Assembly: GCF_018998565.1 (NCBI RefSeq)
Contig: NZ_JAHNZO010000027.1
Location: forward strand, 49,713-113,712
Origin: Paenibacillus oleatilyticus
Lineage (GTDB): Bacteria > Bacillota > Bacilli > Paenibacillales > NBRC-103111
Reading direction: 5' to 3'
Length of the DNA: 64,000 bases
Shown here: positions 14,347-22,207 of the stretch, one piece after another
Layout: each line of letters opens with the position of its first letter
How positions within the stretch are numbered: position 1 is the stretch's first letter
Notes under the pieces: model-generated
Database searches by the model: none
Seen by the model: only the letters and a program-made list of their open reading frames with translations
What the model was told of the DNA's origin: nothing
Made by a program: the position numbers and the translations under genes

Positions 14347-17300
14347 TTAAGGGTTGATAATCACGTACGGCTGATGCTCCGTATGCTCTTTCGAGTGAAG
14401 CTGCACTAACGAGTTCTTCGTATTGGAGTCCGTCAAACGGAATGTCGCAAGCCCGTCCGTCTGGCTCTGAAGGAATGGGGTAACATCGATACCATACCAG
14501 CCGCTTTGCGAGACGGACAGCGTACCGATGCTAAGCGCCGTGCCGCCAGGACGATTGTTCCAATTCACCGTCTCCTCGCTCCAGCCGTCCGCTGTCAGCC
14601 CTTGTACCGTGATCGGCACGGCAACAGCCGGAGCCGCATGAACGTACACATACAGCTTGGCGGAATGCACAGGCTCCGGGTACGCCCCGAAATTGAATTT
14701 CATCAGCGCAAGCTTGTCGCCTCCCCCAGCCGCCCGCGGGGCATCGATGATGTCCAGCAGCTCGGCGGACCCGTAATTTTCGGTCGGAGCGTTCTCAAAG
14801 ACATACGCGTCGGTAACCGGACGCAACATGTTGCTGCCAACTGCTGCGCGGTTGACCGTTATCGTATAGCTGTCCGTCGTTCCGTCAGGTCCGGCGGTCC
14901 GGACCGTGATGCGATTCGCACCCGGCTGCAGAGCCACCTCTGCGGGAGCACCCGGAGTCACCAGCGCTCCGTTCACGAACACGGCGGCGTTCGCCGCCTC
15001 CGGACGGGCCGTCACGGCAAGCCGGTACGTATCGGCAGATACCGAGGCGGTATACTGGAGCCGGTCCGGCGTAAAGCCTGGCTCCAGCGCGCCCGCGCCG
15101 AGGCTAAGACCCTGTAGGCGAACCCGCGGGTACAGCGCCGCCGCATGCGGCGCATCGTACGCCTGCGCCCAGTAGTAGCCGGCCGCCGTGATGCGGCGCG
15201 GCTCGAACCCAACCTGCGCGGCCTGCGGCAGCGCCTCGGAGACAAGCGTGATGGCGCCGCCGGTCGCAAGGCCGCCCGTATATTTGCCGCCGGCATAGGT
15301 GAAGCGGCCGTACACTTCCGTCGTCACAGGCTGTCCCGTCGCCTTGTCGACGACTTGCAGCGCTGCGCTGGCGCTGTTCCCGCTGCGCACGACCTGCAGC
15401 TCCGAGACGATCATCGGCTTAAGCGCCGTCGTTCTTGTCGTCGCCTGCGTCTCCGCCGAAGCGGGGCCGACGTTGCCCCGGACATCCATAGCCGCGACTT
15501 TATAATAGTACGTCGTATTCGGCAGCAGCCCGGTATCTTTGAAGGATAAGCTTCTTGCAGTGCCGACCGCGGTCGCAGCTCCGGCTGTAAAGCCCGACTG
15601 CGTGCTCCGGTAAACGACGTATTTGTCCACCTCGGTATTGTCGAACGCCATCCCGTAGGATAGTTGAACGGTGCTGTAGTCCGTCGCAGTCGCCACAGGA
15701 TTGCGGGAGACGGCGGTCGGCGGCTCCGTATCGGCCGGTGGCTGCCAGAACACGGCTCCCGGCCCCCAGTGCGACGGCAGGGCGCGCAGCGAATCATAAT
15801 GGTGCATCGCGATGCCGCCAAACCCCGGCTTGTTTTCGAACGCTGCATACACTTTATCTAGCTCCGCTTCCATCGCCGTCCGGCCTTCCTCGCGGAACGT
15901 GATCGTCTCCGGATCGCCGCTATTGGCGATATCGAGCGTCTCGACGCCGATGACGACGGAGTTCGGCTTGCCGATTTTCGCGGCGTAGGCAATTTCGCCT
16001 TCTGCGCCTGCAATGATGCCTGCCGTCCCGTCGGCCGTATCGCGGTAATCCATGATCGAGATATAATCGGAAATGTCCTGAATATGCTCAGACAGCCATT
16101 TCGTTGCGCCGTTCCATTCGATATTCTTGGACTCGTTCGACGAGTCGTACCACTTCGGTATGGCCGGACCGATCGGCAGATCGATTCCTGCGGCATTGCG
16201 CCGGTCCGCCATCTTTTTCGACAGGTCCAAATATTGCTTCTGAAGCGAAGGGTACTGTTCTTTGAAATCCGGCGAGATGTACGGCTCGATGTCGGCGTTC
16301 ACGCCATCGAAGCGCGCGCCTGCCGGGGAAGCGATGTTGTAGTTGATGATCTTCTCCAACTGGCGCAGTGCCAACGGATGATATTCAGTATAGGCGCCCA
16401 TATATGCCGGCGACGTGCCTCCTGCGATACAAGCGAATACCTGATACCCCCGGGCATGCGCCCAAGTCAGAAAATCGCGGACCGCTTCCCGGTTATCCTC
16501 CAGTATGTCGATCCCGCCATAAGAGCCTACCGCGATATAAAATACGGTTACCGGATCGGAGCCGAACGTCGCCGTATCCTTGGCCATCGCGTCGAGCACG
16601 CTGCGCGAGCCCGGATTCAGCAGCAGATTGTACGAAGCCGGCTCCCAGATCCACATGGCGCGGTCCTGCTTTTCCACCGTGACCGGCTCATCCGTCCCTT
16701 TGCCCACCTGCGCATAGGTCGTCATGCTGAAGCCCGTATTGCCGCGGTCGTCCACCGCTTTAGCCTCGATGCTGCTCGTCCGTTCGCCGATGTCCTGCGT
16801 CTGCCATATATATTGATAATGGTCCCCTTTGCGATCCGCCGCCTCCCACGGTCCGCCGTTAATGCGGACATCAACGCGCTGCACCGCGTTTGGAGAATCC
16901 ACGGATATTTGGACCGGCACCTCCCCCGTGAGCCCCTTCCCTTCCTGCGGATTGTCGATCCGGACAACCGGAGCGGTCCGGGCCGGATTGCTCGCTAACA
17001 GTGTAAGCGTCCGGCTCCAAACCCCGTAGCGTGTATTCACGTCAAGTCCTTTGGCGATGATCCGAACCGGACCGTTAAACGCCGACGTATCCAGATCGTA
17101 ATACCAACTGCCGCTGTCGTCCCCGTCCGGGTCTTCCTTGCGGACCTCGGCCTGCCTTTTCCCGTCAATCAACAGAACAAGATCGTACACGTCCTGATAC
17201 GTTCCCGTAATCCGGATCGTCCCCGAGCCGACCGGCGTGCCGTCGACAGGCGAGTCGATGGTGACGGCCGCTGCCGCAAGCGCCCGGGGAACGGTCCCCG

Positions 17301-17376
17301 GCGCGCCGAAGACGGAACACAGCCCCAAGAGCAGCAGCCAAACCGCAAAACGCAAACGAATACGACGTTTCCACAT
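14347..17376 (-). CDS. Secreted multidomain GH18-like protein
   Basis: A 1009-aa exported protein. Its apparent order is: signal peptide (1-37, ending ALAAAA), two Ig-like domains (about 38-225), a TIM-barrel-like region (about 235-550), a fibronectin type III domain (about 555-650), a linker domain, a cadherin-like beta-sandwich (about 770-850) and a C-terminal CBM96/DNRLRE-type module (about 860-1009). In the barrel, DGVNADIE (357-364) matches the GH18 DxxDxDxE pattern except N360 replaces the second Asp, and ISIMDYRD resembles a later GH18 strand. It is probably a cell-surface glycosidase of unknown specificity. ATG 17376 has AGGAG upstream. It sits with two oxidoreductases and an ABC importer. 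Confidence 0.75.
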   Translation of the reverse strand: MWKRRIRLRFAVWLLLLGLCSVFGAPGTVPRALAAAAVTIDSPVDGTPVGSGTIRITGTYQDVYDLVLLIDGKRQAEVRKEDPDGDDSGSWYYDLDTSAFNGPVRIIAKGLDVNTRYGVWSRTLTLLASNPARTAPVVRIDNPQEGKGLTGEVPVQISVDSPNAVQRVDVRINGGPWEAADRKGDHYQYIWQTQDIGERTSSIEAKAVDDRGNTGFSMTTYAQVGKGTDEPVTVEKQDRAMWIWEPASYNLLLNPGSRSVLDAMAKDTATFGSDPVTVFYIAVGSYGGIDILEDNREAVRDFLTWAHARGYQVFACIAGGTSPAYMGAYTEYHPLALRQLEKIINYNIASPAGARFDGVNADIEPYISPDFKEQYPSLQKQYLDLSKKMADRRNAAGIDLPIGPAIPKWYDSSNESKNIEWNGATKWLSEHIQDISDYISIMDYRDTADGTAGIIAGAEGEIAYAAKIGKPNSVVIGVETLDIANSGDPETITFREEGRTAMEAELDKVYAAFENKPGFGGIAMHHYDSLRALPSHWGPGAVFWQPPADTEPPTAVSRNPVATATDYSTVQLSYGMAFDNTEVDKYVVYRSTQSGFTAGAATAVGTARSLSFKDTGLLPNTTYYYKVAAMDVRGNVGPASAETQATTRTTALKPMIVSELQVVRSGNSASAALQVVDKATGQPVTTEVYGRFTYAGGKYTGGLATGGAITLVSEALPQAAQVGFEPRRITAAGYYWAQAYDAPHAAALYPRVRLQGLSLGAGALEPGFTPDRLQYTASVSADTYRLAVTARPEAANAAVFVNGALVTPGAPAEVALQPGANRITVRTAGPDGTTDSYTITVNRAAVGSNMLRPVTDAYVFENAPTENYGSAELLDIIDAPRAAGGGDKLALMKFNFGAYPEPVHSAKLYVYVHAAPAVAVPITVQGLTADGWSEETVNWNNRPGGTALSIGTLSVSQSGWYGIDVTPFLQSQTDGLATFRLTDSNTKNSLVQLHSKEHTEHQPYVIINP

Positions 17377-17434
17377 CCCGATCACCAGCTCCTATATTGT
17401 GAAGTCGCCTTCCCGAAACAAAAGAAACGAAAAG

Positions 17435-18460
17435 CTATAGCTTTACTTCCTGCCTTGTGCGCGCGGATTCGTAGATCGCCAAGATCAGGTCGACCGCCTG
17501 GCGGCCCTCTTCGCCCGGAATAAGCGGATCGCGGTCTTCCCGGATCGCGCCGATCATGTCGTCTACGAGAATATAGTGGCCGTCGCCGGAAATCGCTCGC
17601 GGATCGCTGCTGCCTTCCGCCTTTCCCGCCGCCTGCGGAGCTTCTTCGTCGCTTCCAGCGAATTTCCATACTTTAAATCCGCTGTCGGCAAAAACGATCG
17701 AGCCCAGCTCGCCGTGAATTTCCGCCCGCATCTCCGTGCCCGGATAGACGGACGTCGTGCCTTGAATGACGCCGAACGCGCCGTTTTTATATTTGACCGT
17801 AGCGACTGCCGTATCTTCCACTTCGATATCGCGCACCAGCGGAGCGGCGTAAGCGAATACGGATTCAACGTCGCCCATCAGCGAGAGCAGCAGGTCGATG
17901 CCGTGCACCCCCTGGTTCATCAGCGCGCCTCCGCCGTCGACCGCCCAAGTACCTCGCCAATCGGCGCTGCGGTAGTATTCGGGGCTGCGATAATATTTCA
18001 TGTATACATCGCCAAGCACCAGCTTGCCGAGCTTTCCTTCGCGGATCGCGCGCCCGACGATCGCCGCCTGCTGCGTCGTCCGCTTCTGGAAGACGGTGCC
18101 CAGCTTGACGCCGTACTTGCGGCACGCAGCGATCATCTCGTCCATTTTCTCCCGCCGGATTTCGAGCGGCTTCTCGCAGAGCACGTGCTTGCCCGCCTGC
18201 GCGGACGCAATCGTCACGTCGCCGTGCAGCCCGCTCGGCACGCAGACGCAGATCACGTCGATGTCGTCCTGCTTCAGCATCCGCTCGTAATCGCCGAACA
18301 CTTGCCCGATGCCATGCTCGGCGGCGAACGCCCTGCCGCGGTCGGCATCCTTTTCGGCGATCGCGACGAGCTCCGCTTCAGGATGCGCGGCAATCGCTTT
18401 CGCGTGGTTCACAGCGATAACGCCCGTACCCACCAAAGCAAATCGAATATTGCGTTTCAT
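17435..18460 (-). CDS. Gfo/Idh/MocA-family oxidoreductase
   Basis: A 341-aa dehydrogenase with a clear Rossmann motif 'ALVGTGVIAVNHAKAI' (about residues 6-21), the EKP motif in 'VLCEKPLEIRREK' and the conserved 'NQGVHGIDLLLSLMGDVESV' helix. ATG 18460 (MKRNIRF) is chosen because GGAGGAGAATCCT precedes it. It lies between the secreted GH18-like gene and the binding-protein gene, all leftward. Likely role: NAD(P)-dependent oxidation of a sugar released or imported by this locus. Confidence 0.88.
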   Translation of the reverse strand: MKRNIRFALVGTGVIAVNHAKAIAAHPEAELVAIAEKDADRGRAFAAEHGIGQVFGDYERMLKQDDIDVICVCVPSGLHGDVTIASAQAGKHVLCEKPLEIRREKMDEMIAACRKYGVKLGTVFQKRTTQQAAIVGRAIREGKLGKLVLGDVYMKYYRSPEYYRSADWRGTWAVDGGGALMNQGVHGIDLLLSLMGDVESVFAYAAPLVRDIEVEDTAVATVKYKNGAFGVIQGTTSVYPGTEMRAEIHGELGSIVFADSGFKVWKFAGSDEEAPQAAGKAEGSSDPRAISGDGHYILVDDMIGAIREDRDPLIPGEEGRQAVDLILAIYESARTRQEVKL

Positions 18461-18488
18461 AGGATTCTCCTCCATCGTTTAAAGCGGA

Positions 18489-20030
18489 TTATTTTTTTGG
18501 CGCAGCTGCATCGAGCCGCTGGTATGCTTGCATGTACAGATCGACCAGCTTTTGCGTTCCAAGCCCGTTCAGTTCCTGTACATATTTGTCCCACTCGGCC
18601 AAATTCCGGGAGCCGGTCACAAATTTGGCGAAGCTTTCCTCGCGGTATTTCTTGACCGCTTCTCCGGTCACCGACAGCGTTTCCAGCTCTTTCTCCGTGA
18701 AGGCCGGTCTAGGCTGCATCGCCGGAGGATCGTATTGCCGCGCCTCCTGATACGCTTTCTGCAGATCGGGGGTAAACAGCGACAGATGCGAGTCGAAATC
18801 GATCCACGTGTACGTACCGCTCGTGGCGAGCCCCGTCTTCTTGCGCATTTCGGTCAGGTCGGTGAATTCCGGCTTGAACTTCTTTTTGCCGCCGTCCGTC
18901 ACATACGTCTCGCCTTCTTTCCCCCAGCTTGCCAGCGTACGCCCTTCTTCGCTGTAGAAGAAATCCATGTACTTCATGACGTCCTTCACTCTCTTGGAGG
19001 TGGACGATACGGTCAGACCGCCATCCAGAAAATGCATGTACGGATTGTACTGCTTGCCGCCCGCAATCCCCGCCGGCGGAGCCATAAACTGCAGGTTGTA
19101 CTGCGGGTTCTCCTTACGCATCGCGTTGTTGAAGAAATCGATCCGGCTGATGTAGTCGATCGTAATAAACGACTTGTTCGTGGACATCATGTCCTGCCAC
19201 TGCTTCGTCTGCACCGTCAGAAAATCAGGCTGGATCAGGCCTTCCTTGTTAAATTTATGGAACGTTTCGAGCAGCTTCTTGTAGTTGTCTTCGGTCGGGC
19301 CATATTTCCACGCTTTGGCGTCGAAATCGTAATAGACGTCTTCGCCGGTCTGGAAATTGGTCGTAAAGTGCGCCATCATCTCGTCGGGAATTTGCCCGAA
19401 CCGGAACGACAGCGGGTAGCTGTCCGGATACGCTTCCTTCAGCTTCTTGAGCACCGTATACAGCTCGTCGTACGTTTTCGGCGGCGTCAAATTGTGCTTC
19501 TTGAACACGTCCTCCCGATACATCCAGATCATCCGGTTCGTTTCCCCGAAGCCCTGGTTCGGGAACATGTACATCTTCCCGTCCGCCGCCACGGCTGCCT
19601 TCGCCTCCTCCGGGTAATTCTCCATCCATTTCTTGAGGTTCGGCATGACGTCCAGATGATCCAAAATGTTGACAAGCGCGCCCTGCTGGCCGTATTTGTT
19701 CGATTCCTTCTTCCGGTTCGGCATATAGAGCAGGTCAGGCATATTGCCGGAGGCGACGACCAGGCTGAGCGAATCGCTCAATTTGCCGGAGGGCAGCTGC
19801 ACCTCCAGGCGGGCGCCCGTCTTCTCTTCGATCATGTTCCAGATCGGCCAGTCCTTGCTGTATGGGAACGTCGCGTTATTGTCCAGCAGCGCGGTGAACG
19901 TTTTTTTCCCGGAGGGCTGTTGGCCCCCTTCGGCGTCCGCCGCCGGCGGTTTGCCCGGTTCCGAGCCGCTGCAGCCGGCGGCCGTGACCGCAAGGATCGC
20001 AGCAAGCGTGAGAAGCGCACTTTTTGTCAT
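18489..20030 (-). CDS. ABC transporter solute-binding lipoprotein
   Basis: A 513-aa extracellular binding protein (family 1, LplA/YtcQ-like). It has a lipoprotein signal with lipobox VTAAGC (Cys20) and then a Ser/Gly/Pro linker. 'GNMPDLLYMPN' and 'DKYVQELNGLGTQKLVDLYMQAYQRLD' at the C-terminus are typical of oligosaccharide-binding proteins from Paenibacillus. GGGAGGAAG precedes the ATG. The permeases at 20120-21972 lie directly upstream in the transcript. No ATP-binding subunit is encoded here; such systems usually share an MsmX-type ATPase. Confidence 0.9.
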   Translation of the reverse strand: MTKSALLTLAAILAVTAAGCSGSEPGKPPAADAEGGQQPSGKKTFTALLDNNATFPYSKDWPIWNMIEEKTGARLEVQLPSGKLSDSLSLVVASGNMPDLLYMPNRKKESNKYGQQGALVNILDHLDVMPNLKKWMENYPEEAKAAVAADGKMYMFPNQGFGETNRMIWMYREDVFKKHNLTPPKTYDELYTVLKKLKEAYPDSYPLSFRFGQIPDEMMAHFTTNFQTGEDVYYDFDAKAWKYGPTEDNYKKLLETFHKFNKEGLIQPDFLTVQTKQWQDMMSTNKSFITIDYISRIDFFNNAMRKENPQYNLQFMAPPAGIAGGKQYNPYMHFLDGGLTVSSTSKRVKDVMKYMDFFYSEEGRTLASWGKEGETYVTDGGKKKFKPEFTDLTEMRKKTGLATSGTYTWIDFDSHLSLFTPDLQKAYQEARQYDPPAMQPRPAFTEKELETLSVTGEAVKKYREESFAKFVTGSRNLAEWDKYVQELNGLGTQKLVDLYMQAYQRLDAAAPKK

Positions 20031-20119
20031 AGAAAAAGCTTCCTCCCCTTCTGTATGCCTGTAATGTCAATCATGCTATTTGGGCTTTCTTGGCCTAACC
20101 ATTCGCCGCATGATGGCCG

Positions 20120-20983
20120 TTACCCTTTTACCGCTCCGATCATGACGCCCTTGACGAAATACTTCTGGATGAACGGATAGATGAGCAGAATCGGCACGGT
20201 TGATACCATAATAGTGGCGAATTTAAGCGAATCCTCGACGATCAGGTTATCACCTCCAATGCTGGTGACTTCGCCGGAATTGACCGCCCCTGCGAGGATC
20301 AGATTGCGCAGCAGCACCTGCAGCGGGAACAAGTCGGGCTGGCGCAGGTACAGCAGCGGCAAGTAAAAGTTGTTCCACAGCGCCACCGCGTAGAACAAGC
20401 CGATGGTCGCGAACACCGCTTTGGACAGCGGCAGCACGATCCGCACGAAGACGCCGATATCGGTCAGGCCGTCCATCCGCCCCGACTCCTCAAGCTCCTT
20501 CGGCATACCGCTGAAAAACGTCCGCATGATGATCAGGTTCCACGTGTTGACCGCCCCCGGCAGCACCATCGCCCAGATCGTATCGACGAGCCCGAGCTCG
20601 CGGACGACGAGAAAGGTCGGAATCATCCCGCCGCTGAAAAACATCGTGAATACAATCATGAGCGTAAAGCCCCGTTGAAACGCCATATCCTTGCGGGACA
20701 GCGCGTAGGCGCCCATGGACGTGACGACGAGCGATACGGCCGTTCCCAAGGTCACGTACAAAATCGTATTTCTGTACGCGCTCCAAATCTGCTTGTCGCG
20801 GAAGACGACCTCGTACATGTTGAGATTGAACCCTTTGGGCCAAAGGAACACTTCGTTTTTCATCACGTAAATGTCCTTGCTCACCGATACAGCCGCCATG
20901 TACACGAACGGATACAGCGTGGCCGCCGCCACCCCGAGCAGCAGAACGATATTGACCGCGTCGAACCAGCTCCACCTGCGCAT
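20120..20983 (-). CDS. Carbohydrate ABC transporter permease (LplC-type)
   Basis: A 287-aa inner-membrane permease with six helices and the EAA loop 'ELEESGRMDGLTDIGVFVRIVLPLSKAVFATIGLF', which contacts the ATPase. It ends in 'QKYFVKGVMIGAVKG', characteristic of LplC-like permeases. ATG 20983 is preferred because GGAGGGGGAAGC lies before it; the extra upstream codons overlap the preceding gene's end. It pairs with the permease at 20995-21972. Confidence 0.9.
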   Translation of the reverse strand: MRRWSWFDAVNIVLLLGVAAATLYPFVYMAAVSVSKDIYVMKNEVFLWPKGFNLNMYEVVFRDKQIWSAYRNTILYVTLGTAVSLVVTSMGAYALSRKDMAFQRGFTLMIVFTMFFSGGMIPTFLVVRELGLVDTIWAMVLPGAVNTWNLIIMRTFFSGMPKELEESGRMDGLTDIGVFVRIVLPLSKAVFATIGLFYAVALWNNFYLPLLYLRQPDLFPLQVLLRNLILAGAVNSGEVTSIGGDNLIVEDSLKFATIMVSTVPILLIYPFIQKYFVKGVMIGAVKG

Positions 20984-20994
20984 GCTTCCCCCTC

Positions 20995-21972
20995 CTACCA
21001 TAAGCTGTGCTCGCTGATTTTGCGGCTGATGTAATTCGCCGAGCAGATGAAGATCAAGCTGATGACCCCCATAAACAAGTCGATGGCCGAGGCATAGCTG
21101 AAGTTGCCTTGAACGAGCCCGACCCGGTATACATAAGTGCCGATAATGTCCGCCGTCTCGTATACCGCGGGATTATACATGAGAAATACTTTTTCAAAAC
21201 CGATCTCCAGTACTTTCCCTACGTTCAGAATGAATACGATTACAATCGCCGGCGCGATGCCGGGCAGCGTGACGTGCCACATTTTGCTCCACCGTCCCGC
21301 TCCGTCGATGCCGGCAGCCTCATACAGCCCCGGGTCCACTGAAGTCAACGCGGCGAGATAGATGATCGTCTCCCACCCGATATGCTGCCAAATTTCCGAC
21401 AGCACGTAGATCGAGCGGAACATGCCGGGCTCCATCATGAAGTTGACCGGCTCGAAGCCGAGCGCGCGAATCCAGTGATTGATCACGCCGCCTGTCGGCG
21501 ACAGAAACATAATGACCATGCTGGCTACGATAACGTTCGAGATGAAATGCGGCAAATAGCTGACGGTCTGTACGAACCGTTTAAACACGGCATTTTTCAG
21601 CTCGTGCAGCATGAGGGCGAGAACGATCGGCGCCGGAAATCCGAATGCCAGCTTATACAGCCCGAGCAAAAACGTATTGCGCAGCAGCTTGAAAAAATCG
21701 GGGTTGCTCAAAAACATCTCGTAGTATTTGAAGCCGACCCATTCGCTCGCCCAGATGCCTTTGAACACGTTATAATTTTGAAACGTGATGATCAAACCGA
21801 ACATCGGAGCGTAGCGGAACACCAGAAAATAAATCAAGCACGGTAAAAACAGCAGCCATAAATATTTGGTCCGGTGCCACGTCCGGATAGCGCGGCTGCT
21901 TAACCTTTTATTCGCATTCGCCGCCGGCTGCCGGACCGTCAGCTTCATTCCCGCCGTCTCCTCCATTCCCAT
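20995..21972 (-). CDS. Carbohydrate ABC transporter permease (LplB-type)
   Basis: A 325-aa permease, first gene of the leftward transporter operon. It has an N-terminal cytoplasmic tail, a helix at 'YLWLLFLPCLIYFLVFRYAPMFG' and the EAA-loop 'LYEAAGIDGAGRWSKMWHVTLPGIAPAIVIV'. It ends in SEHSLW, typical of the LplB group. The second ATG (21972) is chosen because the first would leave no spacing to the AGAGGGG site. It forms the membrane channel with its LplC-type partner. Confidence 0.9.
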   Translation of the reverse strand: MGMEETAGMKLTVRQPAANANKRLSSRAIRTWHRTKYLWLLFLPCLIYFLVFRYAPMFGLIITFQNYNVFKGIWASEWVGFKYYEMFLSNPDFFKLLRNTFLLGLYKLAFGFPAPIVLALMLHELKNAVFKRFVQTVSYLPHFISNVIVASMVIMFLSPTGGVINHWIRALGFEPVNFMMEPGMFRSIYVLSEIWQHIGWETIIYLAALTSVDPGLYEAAGIDGAGRWSKMWHVTLPGIAPAIVIVFILNVGKVLEIGFEKVFLMYNPAVYETADIIGTYVYRVGLVQGNFSYASAIDLFMGVISLIFICSANYISRKISEHSLW

Positions 21973-22138
21973 ACTCATCCCCTCTGTCTCGGTAGTTTGC
22001 CGGCTTGCCCTGCCCGAGCTCCGGTGTCAGCGTTAGCATAGCAAAGCGGCAGGCCGCTGCGAAATCCTCCAGATTGCCGGGGGATCGACTTTGGTTCGGA
22101 AATGTGACAGGATGCATACGAACCTGAAAAAATGAGTA

Positions 22139-22168
22139 TTGGGATCGGGATATCCGAGCCTTTATAAT
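22139..22168 (+). promoter_or_regulatory. Promoter of the AraC-type membrane regulator
   Basis: TTGGGA (22139-22144), 18-bp spacer, TATAAT (22163-22168), 40 bp upstream of the ATG at 22208, in the divergent gap with the transporter operon. Confidence 0.5.
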
Positions 22169-22207
22169 TGAGACATAGTTTCGCAGCACGAAAAAGGAGG
22201 GCAATCC

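Noticed and set aside
18528..20180. A 550-residue rightward reading frame opposite the binding-protein gene
   Set aside because: No ribosome site or domain; composition is that of an antisense shadow.
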